Origin: an uncultured Planctomyces sp.
GTDB taxonomy: Bacteria > Planctomycetota > Planctomycetia > Planctomycetales > Planctomycetaceae
NCBI GenBank assembly: GCA_937904325.1
Contig: CALGTK010000329.1
Location: forward strand, 1-38,259
Direction of reading: 5' to 3'
Length of the DNA stretch: 38,259 nucleotides
Positions 1 through 7,900 of this stretch are shown one piece after another (the first letter of the stretch is position 1; each line of letters opens with the position of its first letter). The translations under genes and the position numbers were made by a program. The notes below the pieces were generated by a model. The model had not been told where the DNA came from. It saw only the letters and a list, made by a program, of their open reading frames with translations, and ran no database searches.

Positions 1-730
1 AATCTATTTCGATAGCGCCGCCGTCTGAGCCCCATGGGCTGTCTTTGGTCCCAAAGTTCTTGATCGTGTTGTATGACACTTCCTGGTTTCCGATGTTTAA
101 GTGTATTCCCATCGGTCCCCAGCTACTTTTCGACGTTCGCCACAGTGCATAACTCGGGCCGTCCAGATAATTCTCTGTGATCAAGGTATGCTCGCCAGCT
201 GACATGATGCCCTGGCCGGTGTTGATGAATTCATTGTTGCGGATAATGCAATGATCCGAACCGCGATCGATACGGAGCGCGGCTAGTTTTGTCATGATGA
301 TCATCCCTGATACATGCTCCCCCGGTGTATCGTGAAAATGCAGATTTTCTACGATGGTGTAGTCACCTCCAAGGATAATCGCGTTGCCGCTGGCATCGCG
401 GGTAGTGGGATTGGTAAACATGGGCAGCTCGCCCGTCCCGTAGGAAGTCAGCCGTATCGGCTTGGCCGCTGTGCCAGATTCACTGATCAGAATATTGCCG
501 GAGAAGGCAGATCCCTTTTTGAAGTGGACTACATCTCCCGCCGCCAGTGATGCTGACTCCGCTTTCATATGCGACTTCCATGGCTTGAGTATCGAGAGAC
601 CGTCATTGTTATCTGATCCGTCGACCGAATCGATGTAATAATCTGCAGCGATGCAATGTGTGACCAGGGCGCAACTGACAACGAGGAATAGCGCCAAACC
701 CTGTAATTCCAGGAGATGTCTCGGAAACAT
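1..730 (-). CDS. Secreted right-handed beta-helix repeat protein, C-terminus beyond the left edge
   Basis: The reading frame is open from an ATG at 730 to the window edge, so about 243 residues are visible and the C-terminus is missing. The N-terminus has a hydrophobic stretch (LALFLVVSCALVTHCIAA) that reads as a signal peptide with cleavage after IAA. It is followed by YYIDSVDGSDNNDGLS, the entry motif typical of DUF1565/pectate-lyase-like parallel beta-helix proteins. Further on are beta-helix coils rich in N and I, such as HCIIRNNEFINT, HTLITENYLDG and EVSYNTIKNFG. GAGG lies 8 bases before the ATG and supports this start. Proteins of this fold usually bind or cleave polysaccharide outside the cytoplasm; no catalytic residues can be assigned from the visible part. 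It lies just downstream of a broken sulfatase gene on the same strand, which fits a polysaccharide theme (inference). Confident for fold and export, not for activity. Confidence 0.8.
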   Translation of the reverse strand, partial: MFPRHLLELQGLALFLVVSCALVTHCIAADYYIDSVDGSDNNDGLSILKPWKSHMKAESASLAAGDVVHFKKGSAFSGNILISESGTAAKPIRLTSYGTGELPMFTNPTTRDASGNAIILGGDYTIVENLHFHDTPGEHVSGMIIMTKLAALRIDRGSDHCIIRNNEFINTGQGIMSAGEHTLITENYLDGPSYALWRTSKSSWGPMGIHLNIGNQEVSYNTIKNFGTKDSPWGSDGGAIEID

Positions 731-809
731 GATGTTCGCCTCGAATAGCAGGTAATTTTGATTTGTTTAGTTAAAGAGCTCTTCCGCACACACACAATAC
801 TCCCACCAC

Positions 810-1223
810 TCATTGGCCAACAAACAACACCACAAAAGACAGCAGCGTAACAATGCCTAATTGTGTCCTCGGTCGTATCATGAATACGGTGAAGCCGCTG
901 CCTGGCGAGGACTGGCCGGTTTGCACGCAGACTCGTGATGGAGAACACTGCGGCGAGGCATACGCGCTGGTGAACTTCGTTCCCTCACTCGCCAGTCGCT
1001 CGATGTGCGGCATCTGCAGGACCGGCATACGCGAGTTCGGAATTGCGTCATTCATAGCAACTGGAGACTCGTTCCACGCCCAGTCATCAATAAACAGCAG
1101 GACGATATTCGGCTTCTCAGCGGCAACGCACGTGCCCGCCAGCAGCCATCCGACTGTTACTAATTCGAACGTTCGAGTGATCCCGGCGGAAGCAGGTCGA
1201 CAATTCAGGAAAGTGAGGCTCAT
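810..1223 (-). pseudogene. Truncated type I sulfatase, N-terminal fragment only
   Basis: The 137-residue frame starts with a signal-peptide-like segment ([15 protein letters not shown]), then [16 protein letters not shown], the start of the sulfatase fold with the metal-binding Asp pair (residues 46-47). The active-site motif CSPSR is at residues 93-97; its Cys is the residue converted to formylglycine in this family. Family-like sequence runs on to FTVFM near residue 115, then changes to an unrelated hydrophobic tail and stops. Intact sulfatases of this group are about 450-600 residues and need His, Lys, Asp and Asn residues further on, so this fragment cannot be an active enzyme. I followed the other two frames past the break near position 880 and found no continuation, so a deletion or recombination is likelier than a frameshift. 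The ATG at 1223 has AAGGA upstream; a TTG at 1226 would add one residue. Confidence 0.75.
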
Positions 1224-1451
1224 CAATTCGTCGTCCTTCTCAGTCGCCTTGGTCTGCTGGAAAGAAAGATTCCAGCTAGAGAAAACAGAAGAACTTTGAA
1301 GGTGTTATTCATGCGGAGTGTTGCAGTAAGTATAGAATAAGAAGAAACAATCAGTCTTGTGGTTGGTTGGTATCAACAATATGAACCCGCACCGCAGTCG
1401 GGCCATGACGTTGAAGACCGAACTAACGAAGTAAAAAGCCTGTCCTGTCGC

Positions 1452-1477
1452 CGTTTAGAAAGGTCGACCTTCTAACG
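1452..1477. repeat. Near-perfect palindrome spanning the oxidoreductase stop codon
   Basis: The arms at 1452-1465 (CGTTTAGAAAGGTC) and 1466-1477 (GACCTTCTAACG) are complementary apart from two single-base bulges, with no loop. The palindrome contains the TAG stop of the oxidoreductase gene (1474-1472). A run of five T on the minus strand follows about 15-20 bases later, at 1433-1437. It could act in termination or as a protein site; neither can be decided from the sequence. Confidence 0.45.
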
Positions 1478-2593
1478 TTCATGAATCTCTGCAATTTCGC
1501 ATGAACGGTGCTCGGAGACTGATTTGTAACAGGCTTCGACGAGAGCCATTGTTCCGAGGTTGTCTCGGCCACTGATTTCTGGTTCGGAACTGGTCTCCAG
1601 TGCGACCAGCAGTTGAGCCATTGGCCCCACGAAAGCATCTGGAAACCAGACGTCATCCCATCGAGGCTTGAACCACTGGCCAGGTTGTTCTGTCGTTGTG
1701 AAATCGAGTGTGCTGGGAGTTCGATCCGGATAGCTGGGCCAGCCGATCGTTCCTTTGGCGAGTCCTTCCGTGCCTTCGACTCGCCAGTTAATGCCAATAT
1801 CACTTTCGGCACCTTCCAGAGCTGGTCCAGTCCACACGTCATCCCAGGATGATGCCCGTAAGCCGTTTTCGTATTCAAGAATGTAGAGACAGATGCCATC
1901 CTTGTGGTCGAACTTGCTGGCTGTGCGAGGATCCTTGCGAACGCTGCAGAAAACTCGCGTTGGATCTCCGAACAGAAAACGGAACGTATCGAGGTGGTGG
2001 ATGCTCATAATCCGTAGCGTCACCCAGCCAAGCCGCTCCTGCCAGGGCATCCAGTGCGGGATGGCTCGCATGTCGATTGAGGCGAAGACTGGCTCGCCCA
2101 GGTCGCCGCGATTGATCAGATTTCGGCATGCACGGATCGACTGGTCGTAACGCATGTTTTGATTTACGGCGAGCGTGATGCCGGCGTCTTCGCACAGCCG
2201 AACAATTTCGACAGCCTGCGTGTAGTCAACGCCGAGCGGCTTCTGAGCGAGGATGCCTTTAATATGACTTGCTTGTTTGACTGCCGCTTTGACAACCTCA
2301 ATCTGAATGTCCGGCGGAACGGCGATATCGACGACTTCAATTTCCGTGTCGGCGAGCAGATCCGCATAGTGATCGTAGACTTTCGGAATCGAATGCCGAT
2401 CCGCTGCAGCCTGTGCCGTGCTTCGGTTTCGCGATGAGATCGCTACGGGGTTAAAGCCAGCCTCGCGGTAGGCAACGAGGTGGCAGTCGGCCATGATAAA
2501 ACCGGCTCCGATGCAGCCGATCGGCGTGTCTTTTCGATGGGGCATCTTCGCGCGGAAATTCAGATCGAGCGGGATTCTGGATGACTTCGACAT
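1472..2593 (-). CDS. Gfo/Idh/MocA family NAD(P)-dependent oxidoreductase
   Basis: This is a 373-residue protein. An N-terminal Rossmann fold has the dinucleotide-binding stretch [15 protein letters not shown] (about residues 25-39). The family lysine motif appears as AQKPLG (Lys118), where many members have EKP. The C-terminal alpha/beta domain contains [14 protein letters not shown] and [14 protein letters not shown], the latter holding the conserved His/Asp region near residues 199-202. Family members oxidise or epimerise sugars and sugar derivatives in the cytoplasm; the substrate cannot be read here. The frame is open upstream to 2668, but the ATG at 2593 has GGGGGAAG directly before it, so I chose that start. 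It lies 96 bases after the unknown gene ending at 2690, on the same strand, and may share a transcript with it and the ABC ATPase. A palindrome covers its stop codon. Confidence 0.88.
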   Translation of the reverse strand: MSKSSRIPLDLNFRAKMPHRKDTPIGCIGAGFIMADCHLVAYREAGFNPVAISSRNRSTAQAAADRHSIPKVYDHYADLLADTEIEVVDIAVPPDIQIEVVKAAVKQASHIKGILAQKPLGVDYTQAVEIVRLCEDAGITLAVNQNMRYDQSIRACRNLINRGDLGEPVFASIDMRAIPHWMPWQERLGWVTLRIMSIHHLDTFRFLFGDPTRVFCSVRKDPRTASKFDHKDGICLYILEYENGLRASSWDDVWTGPALEGAESDIGINWRVEGTEGLAKGTIGWPSYPDRTPSTLDFTTTEQPGQWFKPRWDDVWFPDAFVGPMAQLLVALETSSEPEISGRDNLGTMALVEACYKSVSEHRSCEIAEIHER

Positions 2594-2689
2594 GACTTCC
2601 CCCAGATTGGTGTCGGTGTGAAATTTCTGATTAACGAAGCAGGAATGCAGGGAAGCAGGAGTGGGCACCGCGAATCTCAGGCGTCTGAT

Positions 2690-3166
2690 TCAGATACGGT
2701 GTTCGGTCGGGGCTTCCGGGTTGAGCGTCGTTACCGGACGATGGTCTGGCAGGTCAGTCAACGTTGCGGCCTGCTCCGGGTTTGTCAGCTCGGCGGAGAT
2801 GACATCGTCGAGGTTATGAGGTCCACTTTGGACGGAGCTTCCATCTTCGCCTGCCACGATCAGAACCAGCTCGCCGCGTGCTGATTCACGGTTGTCAGGG
2901 TAGCCGACAATCGTCTCGCCACTTGAAATTCTGATGTGAACTTCAAGGGTTTCATTGACGCCGGGAAGTCGTTCGTGAACCAGGCACGGGAAGCGACTCC
3001 AGGCCCATGTCCACAGCGTCATCGCGGGATCGACTCGGCCGGCGATGTTGATCCAGTCGTGCTCGGCCTCGCGGAGATCTCTAAAGTTGGCTTGCCGGCA
3101 CCAGGGCATCAGCACGCCGCTGATCCATTCTCGACGGGATGCGGCCATTTCCTGAAATGATTGCAT
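2690..3166 (-). CDS. Conserved-looking protein of unknown function, 158 residues
   Basis: I do not recognise this family. The frame starts at ATG 3166 and ends with TGA at 2690. Third codon positions are rich in G and C across the frame, as in neighbouring genes, which supports real coding. There is no signal peptide or membrane segment. The first half is rich in Trp and Arg (DPAMTLWTWAWSRFPC); the middle (HIRISSGETIVGYPDN) looks like beta strands; the C-terminal 40 residues look disordered and proline-containing. It lies 44 bases after the ABC ATPase stop on the same strand, with a hairpin repeat in the gap, and 96 bases before the oxidoreductase. No strong Shine-Dalgarno site precedes the ATG. 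It is probably a small soluble protein co-transcribed with its neighbours. Confidence 0.55.
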   Translation of the reverse strand: MQSFQEMAASRREWISGVLMPWCRQANFRDLREAEHDWINIAGRVDPAMTLWTWAWSRFPCLVHERLPGVNETLEVHIRISSGETIVGYPDNRESARGELVLIVAGEDGSSVQSGPHNLDDVISAELTNPEQAATLTDLPDHRPVTTLNPEAPTEHRI

Positions 3167-3187
3167 GGGCGGAATCCAAGTCGCGGT

Positions 3188-3213
3188 GATTTCGTCAGGC
3201 GGAGCCTGACCTA
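3188..3213 (-). repeat. Stop-anchored hairpin repeat, copy 1
   Basis: Read on the minus strand, this 26-bp element starts with the TAG stop of the ABC ATPase gene and continues into the hairpin GTCAGGC-TCC-GCCTGAC (7-bp perfect stem), then GAAATC. A second copy at 14620-14645 matches at 23 of 26 bases and also starts at a TAG stop codon. It sits in the 44-bp gap before the next gene, so it could form an intercistronic mRNA hairpin. Confidence 0.7.
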
Positions 3214-4230
3214 CGAGGAGGGTGACTCTTCGGCCTCTTCGCGGTGGCTGGTGAATAGTTCGGCGATGACTTCTTCGAGTGGGCGTTCCTGAACGCTGAC
3301 GTCGTCGATGGTGTATCGCGACAGCACGGAAGTGAGGATTTCGGGGATGCGACTCCGGTCGACTTCGAGTTTCGCTCGCGGAGCCTTCGCATCGAACACC
3401 CGGCCATACTGATCAAGGTCGTCGGGGATGTTGGCTCCGGCAAACTGCAACTCGATAATTTTGTGCTGGCTGAAGCGGTCGACAATTTCAGCGATTGGGC
3501 CATCGTGCTTGAGTTCGCCTTCGTTGATGATGATGGCTCGCTGACACAACGCTTCGACATCTTTCATGTAGTGGCTGGTCAGGATAACCGTGATGCCTTG
3601 CTCTTTCTGATAGTGCTTCAGGAATTCCTGCACGCGGCGTTGCGAGACGACGTCGAGACCGATCGTCGGCTCGTCCAGCAGCAGCACATCCGGGCGGTGG
3701 AGAAGGGCGGCGATCAGTTCCATTCTCATCCGCTCACCGAGCGACAATTCTCGCACCGGCTGACCGATCAGCTTCTGGACTTCAAGCATCTCCGTCAGTT
3801 CGTCCATTCTTCGATCAAAGTCGTCGTGTGGAATCCGATAGATCTCTTTGTGCAGCCGGAAGGACTCTTGCGCGGGCAGGTCCCACCACAACTGATTCTT
3901 CTGCCCCATGACCAGCGAGAATCGTCGGCGGTAGGCATTTTCCCGGTGCCACGGCACGTGCCCGAGAACTGTCGCTTCACCGGAAGTCGGGTAAATCAAA
4001 CCCGATAATAGCTTGAGCGTGGTAGTCTTACCGGCACCGTTCGGGCCAAGAAATGCGACCATCTCGCTCGAATTGATCTGAAACGAAACGTCACGCACTG
4101 CTTCGACAGTTTTGAACTCGCGTTTGAACAGACCTTTGAATGACGCAGCCAGCCCTTCGCGTTTGCGATAGACGCGGTACTGCTTTGTCAGCCCCACAGT
4201 CTGGATGGCGATATCAGTTTCCGCAGACAT
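3211..4230 (-). CDS. ABC transporter ATP-binding protein (ABC-2 exporter type)
   Basis: This 339-residue ATPase subunit has a complete set of nucleotide-binding motifs: Walker A GPNGAGKT (62-69), Q-loop Gln110, signature LSLGE (162-166), Walker B VLLLDEP (182-188) and switch His220. The N-terminal extension ([18 protein letters not shown]) and the [17 protein letters not shown] segment are typical of the COG4586-type subgroup, which powers export through ABC-2 membrane proteins. The C-terminal ~100 residues form an accessory domain. No permease gene lies on either side: upstream is an SDR gene closed by a terminator, downstream a small unknown protein. The partner permeases must therefore be elsewhere or lost. 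The ATG at 4230 has only a weak ribosome-binding site. The TAG stop is the first codon of a hairpin repeat. Confidence 0.88.
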   Translation of the reverse strand: MSAETDIAIQTVGLTKQYRVYRKREGLAASFKGLFKREFKTVEAVRDVSFQINSSEMVAFLGPNGAGKTTTLKLLSGLIYPTSGEATVLGHVPWHRENAYRRRFSLVMGQKNQLWWDLPAQESFRLHKEIYRIPHDDFDRRMDELTEMLEVQKLIGQPVRELSLGERMRMELIAALLHRPDVLLLDEPTIGLDVVSQRRVQEFLKHYQKEQGITVILTSHYMKDVEALCQRAIIINEGELKHDGPIAEIVDRFSQHKIIELQFAGANIPDDLDQYGRVFDAKAPRAKLEVDRSRIPEILTSVLSRYTIDDVSVQERPLEEVIAELFTSHREEAEESPSS

Positions 4231-4320
4231 ATCAGGTCACAAACTACCAGGAAGCTCGAATCCGAAGAGGTGTGAATAATCATGGACCACCCCGATTCCA
4301 ACTCGCGAGCGGCAGTTCGA

Positions 4321-4340
4321 ACAAACCGCCCTGGGGCGGC
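4321..4340 (-). terminator. Intrinsic terminator of the SDR gene
   Basis: On the minus strand, CCGCC-CCAG-GGCGG followed by TTTGTT lies just after the TAA stop of the SDR gene. The GC stem and following T-rich tract fit Rho-independent termination, and it separates the SDR gene from the ABC ATPase gene starting at 4230. Confidence 0.6.
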
Positions 4341-4345
4341 CGGAG

Positions 4346-5206
4346 TTAGATAGTTTGAGCGAGGAAGCCGCCGTCAACGACGATGTTTTCGCCCGTGATA
4401 AAACTACCGGCGTTTGGAGCGGACATCAGCACGACAGCTCCGGCAAGTTCCTGCGGTACTCCGAATGGGCTGCGAGGGTCGTCGCCAAGTTCTCGGCTCG
4501 TCGGAGTATGGTTGCGGATGCTTTCGACTCGTTCCGGCGTAAGAACTTTGCGATTCTGTTCAGCTGGGAAGAAGCCAGGTGAGAGAGCGTTGACTCGGAT
4601 TCCGTACTGAGCAAATTCGCGGCCGAGGTTTTGTGTCAGGTTGACGACCGCGCCCTTCGAAGCCGAGTACGTGAAGACTCGCGACAATGGAACGACACCA
4701 CTTAGCGATGCGATATTGATGATCGAACCCTTCGTCCCGCGGTCGACCATGTCCTTGCCGAAAACCTGACAGGCCAGCCGGACAGCTCGCAGATTGGTGT
4801 TGAGGATGTTGTCCCACTCTTCGTCGGTAATTTCGAAGAACGGCGTCGCCGAGTTCGTACCCGCTCCGTTGATCAGAACGTTGGTCTCGCGACCGGCAGC
4901 TTTCAGGTGAGCGACGATTGCTTCCAGATCTTCGCGACTGGTGCTGTCTGCTTTCACAAATTCTGCCGACCCGCCGGCATCCGCAATCTTATCAACGATA
5001 GTCTTGTCGGTTTCTTTATCCGTCTTCAGCGTCCGACCGACGACGACAACATGAGCTCCCGCGCCGCCAAGTGCTTCGCAGAATGCCCCGCCAAGCACTC
5101 CAGTCCCACCGATGACAACAGCGGTGAGGCCATCGAGGTTAAACAATTCGTGCAGGTAATCAGATGAAGCAGTCACGTCAGCATTGTCCTTTCCCGCAAC
5201 GGGCAT
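4346..5206 (-). CDS. Short-chain dehydrogenase/reductase, probably acting on a sugar acid
   Basis: This is a 286-residue classical SDR. The cofactor motif reads GGTGVLGG (33-40), followed by NGAG (113-116), Asn138, the catalytic Ser in IASLSG (about 167-169), and YSASK with Tyr180 and Lys184. SPGFFPAEQNR and the C-terminal GSFITGENIVVDGGF are family landmarks. The start LFNLDGLTAVVIGGTGVLGG resembles mannonate/fructuronate-type SDR oxidoreductases, so a sugar-acid substrate is plausible but unproven. The enzyme should be a cytoplasmic NAD(P)-dependent oxidoreductase. The ATG at 5206 lacks a good Shine-Dalgarno site; a GTG at codon 11 has AAGGA about 11 bases upstream and is an alternative start. 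It is followed by its own terminator, so it is probably monocistronic. Confidence 0.85.
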   Translation of the reverse strand: MPVAGKDNADVTASSDYLHELFNLDGLTAVVIGGTGVLGGAFCEALGGAGAHVVVVGRTLKTDKETDKTIVDKIADAGGSAEFVKADSTSREDLEAIVAHLKAAGRETNVLINGAGTNSATPFFEITDEEWDNILNTNLRAVRLACQVFGKDMVDRGTKGSIINIASLSGVVPLSRVFTYSASKGAVVNLTQNLGREFAQYGIRVNALSPGFFPAEQNRKVLTPERVESIRNHTPTSRELGDDPRSPFGVPQELAGAVVLMSAPNAGSFITGENIVVDGGFLAQTI

Positions 5207-5310
5207 CGCAGTGCGATTCAGCCTCGAAGCGGCAGAAGCATGTCACAGTAATGGCAAGGATTTACCATAGTTACGATGGATTTTCAGCCAAGTTAGCTAA
5301 GGCAGTAAGT

Positions 5311-5378
5311 AGGAACAAGCGCAGCTAAGTTCTGGGAGTATTCGCTCCAAATGCCGGACCTGCACTGCGTTTGTTCCT
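5311..5378. repeat. Imperfect palindromic element between SDR and thrS
   Basis: The arms AGGAACAAGCGCAG (5311-5324) and CTGCGTTTGTTCCT (5365-5378) are complementary at 13 of 14 positions around a 40-base centre. The centre holds a smaller hairpin, GGAG-TATTCG-CTCC. Flanking GGCAG and CCTGC extend the symmetry. It lies just after the thrS stop on the minus strand and may act as a terminator, a structured 3' end, or a REP-like mobile repeat. Confidence 0.5.
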
Positions 5379-5399
5379 GCCTGCACCTTACACGACGGA

Positions 5400-7610
5400 T
5401 CAATACTCGTTCTGCTCGCCGGTGTCGCTGTCGAATGAGCGGAAGTTTGATTTGACGGCCTGACGGACGGTCAGGGAGTCGACTTCTTCTTTCAGTTTGG
5501 CCATGGCTTCTTCCACAGGCATCATGCCAAGGTCGGTGCCTCCCTTTCCTTTTTCTTCGGAGATGCGGTCTCGCAGAGAAACGGCGTTCTGTTCTTCGTC
5601 TTTCGGGCCAACGACCATCATGTACGGAATCAGCTCGAGCTGAGCGTCGCGAATCTTTGCGTTGACCTTCGCACTGCGAGTGTCCGTCGTGACGCGGAAG
5701 CCTTCTGCTCGGAATTGAGCTTCCAGTTTCTTCGCGTAGTCGGTCGATTTGTCGGTGACCGGGCAGATTCGGATTTGCTCGGGAGCCAGCCACAGTGGGA
5801 AGGCCCCGGCGAAGTGTTCGATGAGCATACCAACGAAACGCTCCATCGAGCCAAACGGAGCCCGGTGAATCATGACCGGGCGGTGCCCTTTGTTATCGGC
5901 GCCGGTGTATTCCAGTTCGAAACGCTCGGGCAGGTTGTAGTCGAGCTGGACAGTTCCAAGCTGCCATTCGCGGCCGATGCAGTCTCGTACCATGAAGTCA
6001 GCCTTTGGTCCATAGAACGCAGCTTCCCCTTCACATTCTGTGAAGTTCAGACCGGAGTCGACGAGTACTTTGCGAAGCGTTTCTTCGGCGGCGTCCCAGA
6101 GTTCAGGGGAACCGACATACTTGTCGGAATTCGGATCGCGTTTGGAAAGCTGCACGCGGTAATCGTTCAGGCCAACGGCATCGAGAACGAACTTCACCAG
6201 GTCCAGCGTGTCGATAAATTCTCCTTCAACCTGATCAGGCGTACAAAACAGATGGGCGTCGTCCTGTGTCAGGCCTCGAACTCGAAGGAGACCGTTCAGC
6301 TCGCCGGATTGCTCGTGCCGGTAAACCGTGCCGAATTCGGCAAGGCGCACGGGCAGGTCACGGTAGCTTCTTTGCTGAGCCTTATACATTTGCACGTGAT
6401 GCGGGCAGTTCATCGGCTTGAGCAAGTAACGTTCCTGGCCATGCTCCCAGCCATGAAGGATTTTTGCTTTCTCATCGGTAGAGTCCGCCTTCAGCGCTTC
6501 GCTCGCACAACCACATCCGAGCAGTTCAGCCGTACGTCCGATTTGCTGTTCGTCGTCGTCGCTTAATTCGCCTTCGGATAGTTTCTGTTTCCAGTAGTCG
6601 ACCAGTTGACCAGCATCGTGCCCGAAGATCGGAGCGAACTGGGAATCTCGATAGTACGGAAAGTGGCCGCTGGTTTCGTACAGTTCTGCTCGACCGATGT
6701 GCGGCGAGTAAACTGGTTGGTAGCCGCGAGCCATCAGCTCTTTCTTGATGAAGTCTTCGAGCAACGCTCGGATTGTCGCGCCTTTCGGCAGCCAGAGGCT
6801 CAGGCCCTGGCCGACGTCCGGGCTGATGCTAAACAGGCCAAGCTGCTTACCGAGAACTCGGTGGTCACGGCGGCGGGCTTCTTCGAGCTGGGTGAGGTAC
6901 TCTTTCTGGTCGCTCTTGCTGAAGAAAGCCGTGCCATAAAGACGCTGCAGATGTTTGTTGTCGGCGTCGCCTTTCCAGTACGAGCCGGCGATGCTCAGAA
7001 GTTTGAAGGCTTTGATCTTGCCGGCGTTTGGAATGTGCGGCCCTCGGCAGAGATCGACGAATTCGCCTTGCCGATAGAAGCTAAGTTGTGAGTGATCGGC
7101 GAGGCCGGTATCGATGTGCTCGCACTTGAGTTCCTGATTGAGGTCGCCGCAGAACTTCAGAGCTTCGTCGCGGCCCATGTAGAACCGTTCGAATGGCTCG
7201 GCCTCTTTGACGATCTTCTTCATCTCGGCTTCGATCTTCGGGAAATCTTCCTCACTGATCGGAGTTTCCAGATCGAAATCGTAGTAAAAACCGTTGCCAG
7301 TCGTTGGGCCGAATGCCAGGCCGACGCCTTCGTAAAGACGCATGATTGCTCGGGCCATGACGTGAGCACACGAGTGACGCAGCACTCCCAGAGCAGCCGC
7401 ATCGCGAGTAGTGATCAACTTGAGATCAACCGGCTGGCCGTCTTCCTGAAGTTCGTCCAGAGGCCGCATGGCATCGACGATTGTCTCGTTGACTTCGGCG
7501 GCGACCGTCGCCAGAGCGAGCCTTTCGCCAATCGACGCGGCGACGTCCAGAGCGGTCGTTCCGGCGTCAAATTCCTTGCTCGTTCCATCGGGAAGGTTGA
7601 CCTGAATCAT
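5400..7610 (-). CDS. thrS: Threonyl-tRNA synthetase with an internal insertion
   Basis: ThrRS charges tRNA-Thr with threonine in the cytoplasm. At 736 residues it is about 95 longer than typical bacterial enzymes (near 640). An N-terminal TGS-like domain starts [17 protein letters not shown]. The editing domain has HSCAH (79-83) and CRGPH (188-192). The class II catalytic core carries the zinc ligands Cys402 (MNCPHH), His453 (DDAHLFC) and His582 ([13 protein letters not shown]). The anticodon-binding domain starts near residue 605. Between [14 protein letters not shown] and [11 protein letters not shown] there are about 58 extra residues compared with E. coli ThrRS; the insert contains CGC (366-368) and HGWEH (386-390). 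The ATG at 7610 has no clear Shine-Dalgarno site. A palindrome follows the stop. No T-box-like leader was recognised upstream. Confidence 0.97.
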   Translation of the reverse strand: MIQVNLPDGTSKEFDAGTTALDVAASIGERLALATVAAEVNETIVDAMRPLDELQEDGQPVDLKLITTRDAAALGVLRHSCAHVMARAIMRLYEGVGLAFGPTTGNGFYYDFDLETPISEEDFPKIEAEMKKIVKEAEPFERFYMGRDEALKFCGDLNQELKCEHIDTGLADHSQLSFYRQGEFVDLCRGPHIPNAGKIKAFKLLSIAGSYWKGDADNKHLQRLYGTAFFSKSDQKEYLTQLEEARRRDHRVLGKQLGLFSISPDVGQGLSLWLPKGATIRALLEDFIKKELMARGYQPVYSPHIGRAELYETSGHFPYYRDSQFAPIFGHDAGQLVDYWKQKLSEGELSDDDEQQIGRTAELLGCGCASEALKADSTDEKAKILHGWEHGQERYLLKPMNCPHHVQMYKAQQRSYRDLPVRLAEFGTVYRHEQSGELNGLLRVRGLTQDDAHLFCTPDQVEGEFIDTLDLVKFVLDAVGLNDYRVQLSKRDPNSDKYVGSPELWDAAEETLRKVLVDSGLNFTECEGEAAFYGPKADFMVRDCIGREWQLGTVQLDYNLPERFELEYTGADNKGHRPVMIHRAPFGSMERFVGMLIEHFAGAFPLWLAPEQIRICPVTDKSTDYAKKLEAQFRAEGFRVTTDTRSAKVNAKIRDAQLELIPYMMVVGPKDEEQNAVSLRDRISEEKGKGGTDLGMMPVEEAMAKLKEEVDSLTVRQAVKSNFRSFDSDTGEQNEY

Positions 7611-7900
7611 GATGTTTGCTTGGGTTCGAAGTTGGCGGACATTGTGAAAACTGACGCGAAAAACTGGTCGGCGGGGCCGCAGGGACGATTTTTATCGCAT
7701 CCGACAGAGTCAAACCAGTTCCGGTTCGGCCGCCGCGCGTGAATATCACGACAGGGCGGTCGGGTAAGATGGGTCTGAGCGGCTAAAGCGAGTCACATGA
7801 TGAGTGCAGCCTTCCCCTCGCCAAGGCTCACCATCCCAGAAGGTGGGTGAAATTGTAATGACGAGAACTGCAGTTGTACGATCAGTTTTAACGAAGTTAT
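7611..7900. other. Intergenic region between thrS and the Ycf46-like gene
   Basis: This 290-base stretch should contain the thrS promoter on the minus strand and the 3' end of the upstream ATPase transcript. I see an AT-rich spot near 7687-7693 (minus-strand TAAAAAT) that could be part of a -10 element, but its spacing to the nearest TTGACT is too short. A weak imperfect hairpin lies near 7828-7851. Nothing else could be supported. Confidence 0.3.

Noticed and set aside
565-948. Minus-strand frame between the sulfatase remnant and the beta-helix gene
   Set aside because: It lies largely over the beta-helix gene's signal-peptide region in another frame and has no protein-like character.
7611-7900. 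T-box or other aminoacyl-tRNA-sensing leader upstream of thrS
   Set aside because: No T-box core sequence or specifier hairpin could be seen.
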